A DNA stretch of 64,000 nucleotides, from the NCBI GenBank assembly GCA_017458585.1, contig JAFTAJ010000036.1, positions 1 through 64,000 of the forward strand. Reading direction: 5' to 3'. The first letter of the stretch is position 1. Each line of letters opens with the position of its first letter. This DNA comes from Bacteroidaceae bacterium (GTDB taxonomy: Bacteria > Bacteroidota > Bacteroidia > Bacteroidales > Bacteroidaceae). This document shows positions 50,995-60,094 of the stretch, piece after piece. The translations under genes were made by a program, and so were the position numbers. The notes beneath the pieces are model-generated. The model saw nothing but the letters and a program-made list of their open reading frames with translations, searched no databases and was not told the origin of the DNA.

Positions 50995-53910
50995 TTATCT
51001 GATTGGATACTTTGCCATGAACTTCTTAGCCTTGGCCGAGGTGTTGTAGAGTCCCTCGTATCTGCCGTTCGGAAGAGTGGTGTAGTTGAGCACACCATCA
51101 ATCTGATGGAGCACAGCAAATGAGGATGTCTCAATGGTTGAGGCACTGGCACCTGCCTTATCAAACTGGAGGTCGCGAGTAAGGATATTGTAGCGAGCCT
51201 CATCGGTGGAAAGGTGACGAGTGTTGCCGACGTGGTCGGTAACGGTGAGCTGCTTGTTGCCCGAGTTCTCCACCTTTACAGTGATGTAACGGTTTGTCTC
51301 CGCATTGATGCAAGCTGTCTCATACTCGGTGCCGGGGATGGAGGGCACATCGTTGTAGATGGCGTCATCCTGGAAGTGATACTTCACGAAGTTGATGAGA
51401 GCAACGCACATTGCCTGGGCCTTGGTCTTGTAAGCCTTGGTGTCTTCCTCAGCATTGTAGCCCGGATTGTTCTCTTCCTTTTCCTGGATTTCCATCTTGG
51501 CATTGTTGATAAACTCCTCAATGCTCTCCCAAGTGGGCAGGCCTTTGTCTATCTCCTTCTGTACCGCATCGTTGGTGGGAATATAAACGGTGTAGCGATA
51601 GGTGCTGAAGAAGCGAACGTTGTAGTCCATACATGGGTTAGTGGAAGTGAATATGTTGTACTTCTCCAGACCCTTGTCCTTCTTGGTGCGGTCGGGGAAG
51701 AGAGTCTCATCGTCAACGAAGCCAGCCTCCTCAATGACATTGGGGTTAACCTGGCAGAGCTCGAAGAACTTAGCGTAAGGTGAGTCTTCTGCGCCATTGT
51801 CGTTGAGGATGTTATATACGGAGTGTACGGTTGACTGGATTGGTGCATCGATAATGTAGGTCATACCGTTACCGTAACCGTTGGTCTTGCGCGACTTATC
51901 GAATATCTCCTGAATGTTGCAGAACTTATTGCGCTCAATCTGCCATGCGCCCTGCACCTTACCACCGTTGATGCCCTTGGCGGGATCGGTGACCTTGATG
52001 GGTGCACCGCCCTTGGTGGTGTAGAAGCTCTTGCCGCTAAGGATGCCGTCCTCCTCCGACTCATCGTGAACGATGATGTGAGCGTCGAGCATATCCTTCA
52101 GACGGTTGTAGAGCAGAGCGGGCTTGATGGTGGCAGTCATGCGCACGGAGTCAGCCTGATCAGTATAGGGATCATACTTGTAAGCGTATGCCGAGATGGG
52201 CGTCGACACATTCTTGCTATCATAGTTGAAGGCAAGCATGTAGGGCTGACTGGAAGACATCGAAACGGGGTCGTAGTAACGCTTCAGCGCATTGTCCGTC
52301 GGGATAAAGAAACTGAAGGTGGAGCTCATCGCGAGCAAGTAGGTAGATGTAAATGAGTTCAGCGGGGCAGCGTTGGGGTTGGTGATATACTTATCATCGG
52401 CCGTGATTGCCCAGTTGAAGATATGGAGGCTGTCGCCCACGAGTGCCGGTGCTGAAACCGAAGCGTACTTCGCAGGTGTACGTACCTCATTCATTATATA
52501 AGCAACACCGTTGTTGGCAATGAGACAAGTGTCTATCTTCTGACAGTATTCCTCCACTGTATTGACGTCGGAGAACATCGGGTCGCGTGCATCGTTCATA
52601 ATACTGAGGTACTTGCTCGGCACTGACTCGATGAAGGAAATCTTCATCAGGTTGTTGATGAGCTGCTGGATTACCTCGAGAGGAATCTGGTCGAGGTTGA
52701 CCTCCAGATTCTCTTCGGTGTTGGGCTGGATAGCATAAGCGTTCATAAGGAACTCGCCACCACCGCCAGGGAGGAAGTACTTAGCCATAGCCTCGTCGGA
52801 GGGTACGAACATAGCGCCGATATCCTGCTGCACGCCGTGGCTGGCATTGTAATAAGTGTTCCATCCCGGGTCGTAGTTGAGGAACTGCGATACACGCTTG
52901 CTCTGAGGATCGCTCTCCAAAGCGTTGCCGCCCTGCGAGCGAGCGGAGAAGTAGCGCTTTTCAAACACAGAGTCCACTGCCTCGTAGCCAGGCAGCTGAC
53001 GCAGCGAATTGGTGAGGGATGGGCTGTAGTAAGGAGCACTGAAACGGTCGAGCAGATGGCTGTACAGCTTGGTGCGTCCATTGGTGCGAATCATCTCCGC
53101 CATGTTGGTGGGAGCGAGCAGCACACGGTCCATCTTGTCGATGTAACCATTCTGGCAGGTGATGTCCTGCTCAATAATCTTGCTGCCATAGATGTAAACA
53201 TCATTCTTTTCGCGCGGACGACCTACGATAACCTCAAAGTCTTCGTCGGTGATGCCCTGCTCCTCCATCTGGCCATTGATCCAGTGAATCATCATGGGCA
53301 CAGTACCGTCGCCGGCCATGTACATGCCACCCTTGGACTGCTCACGGAAGCGAGCCCAATAGTCCTTGTCCTCGGGATTGTTGGTGGTCGGAATGGCGTC
53401 GCTGCTCCACTTGAAGAAAGAGATAGAGTCAGTAATCTGCAGCGAGGTAGGCCTGCGCATACACTGATTTTTCTCCAGATAGCCACCGGTGGAGTTCTGA
53501 CTGTTGGAAGTCAGGTTGGGCAGCATCTCAAGCAGATAGGGGTTGTCGAGCATGGCAGTGTGAAGCAGCAGCTTCTTCTGCGCAGAGGTGAGGTCCTCGT
53601 AGCTACTAACGCCCCAGTCGTTCTTTTTGTAGAACTCGTTGAAGGCATCGTCGTCAGCTACAAACAGGGTCTTACTACCCGTTCTTGCAAGAACGGTCGC
53701 ATAGTCCAAATCATCGATCAGCTTAATCATGTTGGTGTAGCTACCATTAGAGGGGTCCTTCAAGTAATCATAGATACTCGAACCCAACCAACTCGGCGTC
53801 TTGTCTGGCAGATCGTAATCGTCAGAGCAAGAATACATCAACGCGCCAATCAATAGCAAGCCCATTGTTCCAAAGAGCTTCTTGCTAAACCTGAATAAAC
53901 GGTTTTTCAT
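50995..53910 (-). CDS. Large fasciclin (FAS1)-domain lipoprotein, module 1
   Basis: A 971-residue lipoprotein with lipobox ALMYSCSDDYDL (Cys near residue 28). The first FAS1 domain reads GSYTNMIKLIDDLDYATVLARTGSKTLFVADDDAFNEFYKK. Further FAS1-like segments recur (AMFVPSDEAMAKYFLPGG, TFSFFIPTDNALKRYY, RYTVYIPTNDAVQKEI), so three to four copies are likely. I chose the ATG at 53910 (MKNRLFRFSKK) over one two codons earlier. It is the first gene of the operon, 12 nt before SusC. Function is inferred as surface binding. Confidence 0.85.
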   Translation of the reverse strand: MKNRLFRFSKKLFGTMGLLLIGALMYSCSDDYDLPDKTPSWLGSSIYDYLKDPSNGSYTNMIKLIDDLDYATVLARTGSKTLFVADDDAFNEFYKKNDWGVSSYEDLTSAQKKLLLHTAMLDNPYLLEMLPNLTSNSQNSTGGYLEKNQCMRRPTSLQITDSISFFKWSSDAIPTTNNPEDKDYWARFREQSKGGMYMAGDGTVPMMIHWINGQMEEQGITDEDFEVIVGRPREKNDVYIYGSKIIEQDITCQNGYIDKMDRVLLAPTNMAEMIRTNGRTKLYSHLLDRFSAPYYSPSLTNSLRQLPGYEAVDSVFEKRYFSARSQGGNALESDPQSKRVSQFLNYDPGWNTYYNASHGVQQDIGAMFVPSDEAMAKYFLPGGGGEFLMNAYAIQPNTEENLEVNLDQIPLEVIQQLINNLMKISFIESVPSKYLSIMNDARDPMFSDVNTVEEYCQKIDTCLIANNGVAYIMNEVRTPAKYASVSAPALVGDSLHIFNWAITADDKYITNPNAAPLNSFTSTYLLAMSSTFSFFIPTDNALKRYYDPVSMSSSQPYMLAFNYDSKNVSTPISAYAYKYDPYTDQADSVRMTATIKPALLYNRLKDMLDAHIIVHDESEEDGILSGKSFYTTKGGAPIKVTDPAKGINGGKVQGAWQIERNKFCNIQEIFDKSRKTNGYGNGMTYIIDAPIQSTVHSVYNILNDNGAEDSPYAKFFELCQVNPNVIEEAGFVDDETLFPDRTKKDKGLEKYNIFTSTNPCMDYNVRFFSTYRYTVYIPTNDAVQKEIDKGLPTWESIEEFINNAKMEIQEKEENNPGYNAEEDTKAYKTKAQAMCVALINFVKYHFQDDAIYNDVPSIPGTEYETACINAETNRYITVKVENSGNKQLTVTDHVGNTRHLSTDEARYNILTRDLQFDKAGASASTIETSSFAVLHQIDGVLNYTTLPNGRYEGLYNTSAKAKKFMAKYPIR

Positions 53911-53957
53911 ACACATTGAGTTTAAATTATTATATTATTTCAGTTTTATCTCACGTG

Positions 53958-53972
53958 CATAGTTACACTATG
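53958..53972. promoter_or_regulatory. Operator-like dyad at the start of the FAS1-SusCD transcript
   Basis: CATAGT-tac-ACTATG is a perfect 6-bp inverted repeat. It lies 8 nt downstream of the -7 box, that is, at the predicted transcription start. The divergent MarR-type regulator gene makes it a candidate operator. Confidence 0.5.
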
Positions 53973-53979
53973 TAAGGTA

Positions 53980-53987
53980 CAAAATTA
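53980..53987 (-). promoter_or_regulatory. Promoter -7 box of the FAS1-SusCD operon
   Basis: The minus strand reads TAATTTTG, an exact box, about 70 nt before the ATG at 53910. It is the only such box upstream of the six-gene operon; none is seen in the short spacers between its genes. Confidence 0.65.
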
Positions 53988-54180
53988 AGAAATCTTATTA
54001 AAACTACCACATTTTGCTACCACAAAATGACACTTATTTGCATTTATTTTTGTTTTTACACTAAATTTTCCCCAAAAAAGGCAAGAAAAGCCGTTTTCTG
54101 CGGTTTTCAGAAAAAGGAGCATCTAGACAAATTATGCCCTCTTTGACTCTAAAAGTTCCCTCGCTCTTTATTATAAAAAA

Positions 54181-54204
54181 TATAATGTACGCGCGAACAT
54201 TATA
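54181..54204. promoter_or_regulatory. 24-bp dyad between the operon and marR
   Basis: TATAATGT (54181-54188) and ACATTATA (54197-54204) are perfect inverted repeats around ACGCGCGA. The size and symmetry suit a dimeric regulator such as MarR. A shorter dyad, ACCTTT/AAAGGT, lies at 54252-54269 in the -33 region of marR. The rest of the 418-bp spacer (53911-54328) is AT-rich with nothing else recognised. Confidence 0.45.
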
Positions 54205-54290
54205 ATATAATTAATATCTTTCTTCTGCTTTTCCTGGATAAATTGACGCATACCTTTAGGGAAAAAGGTCTCTTTCAGAAATAAATTCAC

Positions 54291-54298
54291 TAAATTTG
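54291..54298 (+). promoter_or_regulatory. marR promoter -7 box
   Basis: TAAATTTG matches TAnnTTTG exactly and lies 30 nt before the ATG. Confidence 0.6.
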
Positions 54299-54328
54299 CA
54301 CAGTAAACGACCCACAACAAGATATTCC

Positions 54329-54907
54329 ATGACCAACACCACAACCCTTGACTACCGATTGATCTTTGCTCTTATGAACGGCAAAGTAAGTACAGCGTTG
54401 CGCAAACGTCTCAACGCAGATTTCAAGACCGCAGGTATAGAGATAAACGGCGACCAGTGGGATGTGCTGATGGCTATCAGCAGTCGCGACCTGTGTACGC
54501 AGCAGGATCTGTGTGACGCCACCTCGTTTAGCAAATCTACCATGACGCGCATCATCAACTCGCTGGAAGAGATGCATGCGGTAACTCGCCGCAAGGCTAG
54601 AGTGGACTTTCGCAACAACTATATCACCCTTACTATCACCGGCATGCAGATAGTGGACCGCGCACAGGCCATTGCTGTGCATACCCTGAAGGAGTGTCTG
54701 CGAGGGATAAGCAAGACGGATATCCTCACCTCGCAGCAAAGCCTTAACATTGTGCTCGAGAACCTACAACGCCATGAGCAACAAGTAGCCCTTGAGCAGT
54801 CGGAAGAACAACACCGTCTCTCCGAAGCACACCGTCGCGCAGTACGCCGCATGCATGCTGCTACCTCCCGAAAGCGCCTACCGCGCAAACCACAAAAAAG
54901 AGATTAA
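54329..54907 (+). CDS. MarR family transcriptional regulator
   Basis: A 192-residue winged-helix regulator. The N-terminal helices (YRLIFALMNGKVSTALRKRLNADFK) form the dimer interface; EINGDQWDVLMAIS and CTQQDLCDATSFSKSTMTRIINSLEEMHAVTRRKARVDFRNNYITLT are the helix-turn-helix and wing. The C-terminal 40 residues are long, basic and Arg-rich (RRAVRRMHAATSRKRLPRK), beyond the usual MarR length of about 140-150. It is divergent from the FAS1-SusCD operon and may control it and itself. I chose the ATG at 54329; a TTG at 54296 falls in the promoter. Confidence 0.88.
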   Translation: MTNTTTLDYRLIFALMNGKVSTALRKRLNADFKTAGIEINGDQWDVLMAISSRDLCTQQDLCDATSFSKSTMTRIINSLEEMHAVTRRKARVDFRNNYITLTITGMQIVDRAQAIAVHTLKECLRGISKTDILTSQQSLNIVLENLQRHEQQVALEQSEEQHRLSEAHRRAVRRMHAATSRKRLPRKPQKRD

Positions 54908-54986
54908 AAGAGACAAAGATTGTTCCTATTATAGGCAAAAAGATTAAAAAAGCCCTTTTTTTATCTCAGTTAACACAAAAAATTCC

Positions 54987-54994
54987 TATATTTG
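54987..54994 (+). promoter_or_regulatory. psd promoter -7 box
   Basis: TATATTTG matches the box exactly, 38 nt before the psd ATG. Confidence 0.6.
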
Positions 54995-55032
54995 CATATT
55001 GATACCTAGACTATACGGGACGATTCCTTAAA

Positions 55033-55743
55033 ATGAAGTCAATTGACAAGATAAAGAAGATAAAGAAAATCCGCCTCCACCACGAAGGCACGTCTATACT
55101 AACCATCAGCGGCTTGCTTCTGGTGGTGTTTAATGCGCTGTGCTTCTGGATATTTTTCCATCTGCTGTCTTTGCCTATTGTCTTTTATGTCCTTCTGGCC
55201 GTCTCGGCAGTGGTTTATGGAATAATGGTCAATTTCTTCCGCTGCCCCATCCGCTATTTCCAAGGTGACACCAACGGCATTGTTGTAGCTCCGGCCGACG
55301 GCAAGGTTGTAGTGATTGAGGATGTGGAGGAGAACGAGTATTTCCATGCCCCGCGCAAGATGGTGTCTATCTTCATGTCGCTGACAAATGTACATGCCAA
55401 CTGGTTTCCTGTGGATGGCATCGTGAAGAAGGTGGAGCACGAGAACGGCAACTTCCATAAGGCTTGGCTGCCAAAGGCCAGCATGGAAAACGAGCGCTCT
55501 ACAATAGTAATAGACACAGAACTCTACGGAGAGATTCTTGTGCGCCAGATAGCTGGAGCCATTGCCCGCCGCATCGTCACATACGCCCACGAAGGCGAAG
55601 AGTGCTTTATTGACGAGCATCTAGGCTTTATCAAGTTTGGCAGCCGTGTGGATGTTTTCCTTCCTCTTAGTGCAGAGGTTACCGTGAAGATGGGGCAATC
55701 CACAGTAGGCAACAACACAGTCATCGCCCGACTCAATAACTAG
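55033..55743 (+). CDS. psd: Phosphatidylserine decarboxylase (short form)
   Basis: A 236-residue pyruvoyl enzyme that makes phosphatidylethanolamine. Membrane segments lie near residues 22-65. [15 protein letters not shown], the catalytic-region motif [12 protein letters not shown], and the cleavage site [11 protein letters not shown] (between Gly and Ser) are visible. The FGSR motif marks the short archaeal-type family rather than the LGST form of E. coli. pssA follows 8 nt later, so both steps of PE synthesis are co-transcribed. Confidence 0.95.
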   Translation: MKSIDKIKKIKKIRLHHEGTSILTISGLLLVVFNALCFWIFFHLLSLPIVFYVLLAVSAVVYGIMVNFFRCPIRYFQGDTNGIVVAPADGKVVVIEDVEENEYFHAPRKMVSIFMSLTNVHANWFPVDGIVKKVEHENGNFHKAWLPKASMENERSTIVIDTELYGEILVRQIAGAIARRIVTYAHEGEECFIDEHLGFIKFGSRVDVFLPLSAEVTVKMGQSTVGNNTVIARLNN

Positions 55744-55751
55744 CAAGAAGA

Positions 55752-56537
55752 ATGAAACGACATATTCCCAACACCATAACACTGTGCAATCTGATCTGCG
55801 GATGCATAGCTATCACCTACGCTTTCCACTCGCACCTAGTGGCAGCACTGCTGTTTATCGTCTTGGGAGCATTCTTTGATTTCTTTGACGGTTTTGCTGC
55901 CCGCAAGCTTGGCGTCACCTCGCCTGTGGGCAAAGAACTGGACTCTCTGGCAGATGTCGTCACCTTTGGCCTAGCACCATCAGCAATGGTATTTATCTTG
56001 CTTTCCTCGTATGTCCACCTCTACTCCATCAGCTCCGGAGTCTCGCTGGCGGGCAACCCGATAAGATTTCTTAATGTCGCAGCATTCCTTATCGCTGCTT
56101 TCTCAGCCCTACGGCTTGCACACTTCAATGTTGACGAACGGCAAACCTCTTCATTCATAGGCTTGCCTACACCTGCCAATGCCCTATTGTTGGCTTCCGT
56201 TACCATCACTCTGGGCAATCACCCCGAATGGCTCCGCACCATTGGTTGCGGTATGCCCTACTCGCTGGCAGGCATCATAGTCCTATGCATATTGATTGTT
56301 ATTAGCTGTACCCTGCTTGTGTGCAAGTTGCCTATCTTCGCATTGAAATTCAAACATTTTGAATGGAAGGGCAACAAAGTACGCTACATCTTTCTGATAA
56401 GCGCAGCCGTGCTGCTCGCCATCGGTGCAGCATGCAGTCTCACCCGTCTCATCGCAGCCATAGGTGTAGTGATTGTATGGTATATTATTCTGTCACTTTT
56501 CACTGCCAAGAAGAAGGAAAACCATGAGTGTTCTTAG
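55752..56537 (+). CDS. pssA: CDP-diacylglycerol-serine O-phosphatidyltransferase
   Basis: A 261-residue membrane enzyme of the CDP-alcohol phosphatidyltransferase family. The signature D-G-x2-A-R-x8-G-x3-D-x3-D appears as DFFDGFAARKLGVTS then PVGKELDSLADVV (residues 38-65). About seven to eight membrane segments are present. Its product is the substrate of the adjacent Psd. It overlaps the following small gene by 14 nt. Confidence 0.95.
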   Translation: MKRHIPNTITLCNLICGCIAITYAFHSHLVAALLFIVLGAFFDFFDGFAARKLGVTSPVGKELDSLADVVTFGLAPSAMVFILLSSYVHLYSISSGVSLAGNPIRFLNVAAFLIAAFSALRLAHFNVDERQTSSFIGLPTPANALLLASVTITLGNHPEWLRTIGCGMPYSLAGIIVLCILIVISCTLLVCKLPIFALKFKHFEWKGNKVRYIFLISAAVLLAIGAACSLTRLIAAIGVVIVWYIILSLFTAKKKENHECS

Positions 56538-56739
56538 TCTTCTCCTTTTATTTATAATCATATACTTCTGCGCCAAAGCCATCGGCAGTATATGGCATGA
56601 CGCTTTCGGCACCATTGACGGCAGCGAACAGAAACCGCGCAGCAGGACACGGCAGCAGAACACCGCCTCCAAGCCTGAAAAAGACGAACAACCTATTGGA
56701 AAAGGCGAGGGTGAATATGTAGATTACGAAGAGCTATGA
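56524..56739 (+). CDS. DUF4834 family small membrane protein
   Basis: A 71-residue protein with one N-terminal membrane helix (LLLLFIIIYFCAKAIGSIW) and a hydrophilic tail (KPEKDEQPIGKGEGEYVDYEEL). It fits the Bacteroidota DUF4834 family. Function is unknown. It is translationally coupled to pssA (14-nt overlap) and ends exactly where the convergent fmt gene ends (no spacer). Confidence 0.75.
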   Translation: MSVLSLLLLFIIIYFCAKAIGSIWHDAFGTIDGSEQKPRSRTRQQNTASKPEKDEQPIGKGEGEYVDYEEL

Positions 56740-57708
56740 CTACACCAGCGCTTCGCTACCACTTAATTTGAAACCATTTAGAAATGCCGACACTGGCATT
56801 CTTTTTTTGCCTGCAAGTTGCAGTTCAGTAATGCGCAACATTCCTCCCTTTACAGCCACATCCATTGTCTTGCGGCCATCGCTAAAGATTGTGCCCGCCT
56901 TGAAATCGTGACTTGTAACAATCTTCTGTGCTCCAAAGATTTTTATCTCCTGTTGTGCATTACCGCTCTCCAAGTAAGCCCACGCGCCTGGATAAGGAGA
57001 TAGTCCTCGTACAAAATTATAGATTCCATCGAGAGATTTAGTCCAGTCGATGCGGCACGTCTCCTTAAAAATCTTAGGTGCAGGACGTAGCGGCTCATCA
57101 GTAGCAAACTCACTCTGAGGAGTGCTCTGCACCGTGCCATTGATTATGCTGTCAACAGTCTTTAGAGCGAGGTCACCACTGAGAGACATCAATTGGTCGT
57201 GCAATTCTCCACAAGTACACTCTTCACCTATCGGCACACGTATCTGATCAATTATATTGCCCGTGTCAATATCATGTTGCAGGAAAAATGTTGTGAGACC
57301 GCTCTCCTTGTCACCATTCATGATAGCCCAATTGATAGGCGCAGCACCACGATATTGCGGAAGAAGCGACGCATGGATATTGAACGTGCCAAGCCGCGGC
57401 ATAGCCCAGACAACCTCAGGCAACATCCTGAAGGCCACAACTATCTGGAGGTCGGCCTGGTAGCTCCTTAACTCAGCAAGAAAGCCCTCATCCTTCAAGC
57501 GCTCCGGTTGCAACACCGGCAATCCCCGCTGCACGGCGTACTCCTTTACAGGACTTGCTTGCAGACGATTCTGATGACGACCCACAGGCTTGTCGGGCAT
57601 AGTAACGACAGCCACAACATTGTAGCCTCCTTCCACAAGCCGCCTCACTGCCTCCACTGCAAACTCGGGAGTACCAAGATAAATGATACGTAAATCTTTC
57701 TTTTCCAT
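56740..57708 (-). CDS. fmt: Methionyl-tRNA formyltransferase
   Basis: A 322-residue enzyme that formylates initiator Met-tRNA with 10-formyl-THF. The start LRIIYLGTPEFAVEAVRRLVEGG, the catalytic-region FNIHASLLPQYRGAAPINWAIMNGD, and TTFFLQHDIDTGNII are all family hallmarks. The ATG at 57708 is chosen for the conserved N-terminus. It lies 22 nt after clcA and is the last gene of the minus-strand run that begins with LysE. Confidence 0.96.
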   Translation of the reverse strand: MEKKDLRIIYLGTPEFAVEAVRRLVEGGYNVVAVVTMPDKPVGRHQNRLQASPVKEYAVQRGLPVLQPERLKDEGFLAELRSYQADLQIVVAFRMLPEVVWAMPRLGTFNIHASLLPQYRGAAPINWAIMNGDKESGLTTFFLQHDIDTGNIIDQIRVPIGEECTCGELHDQLMSLSGDLALKTVDSIINGTVQSTPQSEFATDEPLRPAPKIFKETCRIDWTKSLDGIYNFVRGLSPYPGAWAYLESGNAQQEIKIFGAQKIVTSHDFKAGTIFSDGRKTMDVAVKGGMLRITELQLAGKKRMPVSAFLNGFKLSGSEALV

Positions 57709-57730
57709 TCTCTTATTTTCACTACTACTT

Positions 57731-59494
57731 TTACTCCTCCGAGAAATCCACAAGAGTCTGTCGGTAAGCCTCAAAGAGAGCAGTCTTATGTATTATCCCC
57801 ACAAAACGCGAATTTTCGTCTATCACCGGTAGCACCTCCGTGCCAGACCTCTCAAAACTATCCATCACATAAGTCATTGTCGAAGTAATGCTGATGATGT
57901 CCGAAGCAGGCTCCATCAATTGCTCGGCCGTAAAGACCGCATACAGTTCTTGACGAAACAACACCTTGCGTATATTAGCCAAAGTTATCATTCCGCGCAA
58001 ATTGCCACTACCGTCCACCACTGGAAATATGTTCTCTTTCTCTTTTGCAAGAATATGTACGAGCTCACCCAGAGTCATTGCCGGCGGAATCCGAATGCAA
58101 TATTTGTCGATCACACTGTCGAGATTCATAAGCGTGAGTATCGCTTGATCCTTGTGGTGCGTAACGAGTTCTCCCTTTTGTGCAAGGCGCATAGAATAAA
58201 TGCTGTGACGCTCAAAGATATTGATAGTAATATATGAAATGACCGTAACCAGCATCAGGGGCACCAAGAGGTCATAGCCACCGGTAATCTCTGCGATTAA
58301 GAATATACTCGTTAACGGGGCATGCATCACAGCTGCCATCACAGCTGCCATGCCAAGTAAGCAACTTATGGTGGCAGGCATAGGAGTGATCAGTTCCCAT
58401 GTGTTCCATAAAGTAGCGAAGACAAATCCCGTGATACAGCCAAGGAATAGAGAAGGAGCAAACAAACCGCCGCATCCACCAGCACTAGTAGTGACCGTAG
58501 TAGCCAAAGCCTTGAAAAGGATTATGCAACCAAGCATTACGAGCAACAGATGAGTGCCGTAGAAAGGTGAATTGTTGAGCAAATCGTCAGGGTTGCCGTT
58601 AAGAAGAACGTTGATGGTACCGTAACCCTCACCATAGAGGATGGGAAAGAAAAATACCAAAGTGCTGAGGATTATTCCTCCTATCAGCCACTTCAGATAA
58701 AGTCCCTTAATCTTACGAAACAGCGACTCGATGGCATTGGTCACCTTAGTGAAATAGAGAGAGATGAGGCCGCATGCTACACCCAGCAGGATAACAGGCC
58801 AGACATAGACTATCCGGAACTCACCCACATCCTGGCACACAAACATCGAGTCAAAGCCACTCACGGCAAACGTAAGGATTGATGCTGTAACACACGACAC
58901 CAGCAATGGCACAAGGTGCGCCATCGTAAGGTCGAGCATCAGTACTTCAAGAGTAAAAAGGAGACCTGCAAACGGAGCCTTGAAAATACCCGCTATCGCT
59001 CCTGCAGCCCCGCAGCCTATAAGCAGCATCAATGTCTTTTGGTCCACGCGAAAGAGGCGTCCTAATGAAGAACCTATCGCAGAGCCGGTGAGCACTATCG
59101 GAGACTCAGCACCTACCGAACCTCCGAACCCTATGGTGATACTACTGGCAATAACACTCGACCAGCAGTTATGACTCCTTATTCTGCCCTGTCGCCGAGA
59201 AATGGAGAACAGTATCTTCGTCACTCCGTGGCCAATATCATCGCGCACGATGTGGCGTATAAACAGAGCACTGAGCAGCACTCCTATGGCAGGATAAACA
59301 AGATAAAGCCAATTTATATGAGTGATGTCAAAACCGTGGGTCAGCAAACTCTCTATCAGTTCAATCAGATTCTTCAACACCAGTGCGGCAAAGGCTGTGA
59401 ACACACCCACAAGGAAACTAAGCAGCACTATCAACTGCTTACCCCGGAAGTGATTCTTGAGCCATCTCGCTATCTTCAATAAGTGCTCTTTCAT
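57731..59494 (-). CDS. clcA: ClC-type chloride channel/antiporter with CBS domains
   Basis: A 587-residue protein. The ClC core of about 430 residues includes the selectivity motif GFGGSVGAESPIVLTGSAIG with the gating Glu in place (equivalent to the GREGP Glu), and GIFKAPFAGLLFTLEVL. A C-terminal pair of CBS domains (about residues 450-585, with IFPVVDGSGNLRGMITLANIRKV and EVLPVIDENSRFVGIIHKTAL) can bind adenine nucleotides. It sits between tsaC and fmt, 12 and 22 nt away. Confidence 0.93.
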   Translation of the reverse strand: MKEHLLKIARWLKNHFRGKQLIVLLSFLVGVFTAFAALVLKNLIELIESLLTHGFDITHINWLYLVYPAIGVLLSALFIRHIVRDDIGHGVTKILFSISRRQGRIRSHNCWSSVIASSITIGFGGSVGAESPIVLTGSAIGSSLGRLFRVDQKTLMLLIGCGAAGAIAGIFKAPFAGLLFTLEVLMLDLTMAHLVPLLVSCVTASILTFAVSGFDSMFVCQDVGEFRIVYVWPVILLGVACGLISLYFTKVTNAIESLFRKIKGLYLKWLIGGIILSTLVFFFPILYGEGYGTINVLLNGNPDDLLNNSPFYGTHLLLVMLGCIILFKALATTVTTSAGGCGGLFAPSLFLGCITGFVFATLWNTWELITPMPATISCLLGMAAVMAAVMHAPLTSIFLIAEITGGYDLLVPLMLVTVISYITINIFERHSIYSMRLAQKGELVTHHKDQAILTLMNLDSVIDKYCIRIPPAMTLGELVHILAKEKENIFPVVDGSGNLRGMITLANIRKVLFRQELYAVFTAEQLMEPASDIISITSTMTYVMDSFERSGTEVLPVIDENSRFVGIIHKTALFEAYRQTLVDFSEE

Positions 59495-59506
59495 ATTGCT
59501 ACACTG

Positions 59507-60091
59507 CTATCTGATTATCTTTACTTCTCCTCCGCGCCCCAGCCTAATAATAGAAGATGGAGCTGCAGCAACAGTGTCATCCTGTCTGTACTTTACGACA
59601 TAGTCCACACTGCGAAGAATCTCCTCGTCTATCTCACTAAAAAATCTTGGAGCCGGCGTCCCACTGATATTTGCAGAAGTGGAAACTATGGGGGCACGCA
59701 GATGGAAGCATAGTTGGCTAGAAAAATCCTCACGGCTCAGGCGAATACCCACACTGCCATCCTCTGCCAGCAAGTTTGGAGCCAGATTGCGGCCCTGATC
59801 AAAGACTATTGTAGTCGGCGAGGTAGCCAGTTCGATGATATCCCATGCCACCTCAGGAACCTCCACCACATGATATGCTATCATCGCCTCTGTGTTGGCA
59901 AGCACGATGAGAGCTTTACTGTCCTGACGCTGTTTTATCTTATATATACGCTCCACAGCGACGCTGTTGGTAGCGTCGCAGCCAAGTCCCCAGATGGTAT
60001 CCGTAGGATAAAGAATTATTCCTCCAGCCTTGAGGATTTTCACAGCCTCCGCCATATCTTCCTTGTCAAAGGGCCACTGCTTGCTACGCAT
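59507..60091 (-). CDS. tsaC: Threonylcarbamoyl-AMP synthase
   Basis: A 194-residue YrdC/Sua5-fold enzyme that makes threonylcarbamoyl-AMP for tRNA t6A. ILYPTDTIWGLGCDATNS, YKIKQRQDSKALIVL and VSTSANISGTPAP are characteristic. There is no Sua5 C-terminal domain, so this is the short TsaC form. The TsaB partner is at 2862-3596. It is 3 nt downstream of prfC. Confidence 0.95.
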   Translation of the reverse strand: MRSKQWPFDKEDMAEAVKILKAGGIILYPTDTIWGLGCDATNSVAVERIYKIKQRQDSKALIVLANTEAMIAYHVVEVPEVAWDIIELATSPTTIVFDQGRNLAPNLLAEDGSVGIRLSREDFSSQLCFHLRAPIVSTSANISGTPAPRFFSEIDEEILRSVDYVVKYRQDDTVAAAPSSIIRLGRGGEVKIIR

Positions 60092-60094
60092 CTC

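Noticed and set aside
38139-53910. Tandem duplication of one FAS1-SusC-SusD module
   Set aside because: The paired proteins differ in length and N-terminal sequence, so a recent duplication is unlikely; convergent assembly or old divergence fits better.
54939-54970. Terminator after marR
   Set aside because: AAAAAAG and TTTTTTTT around CCC form only an A/T stem with little stability; not convincing.
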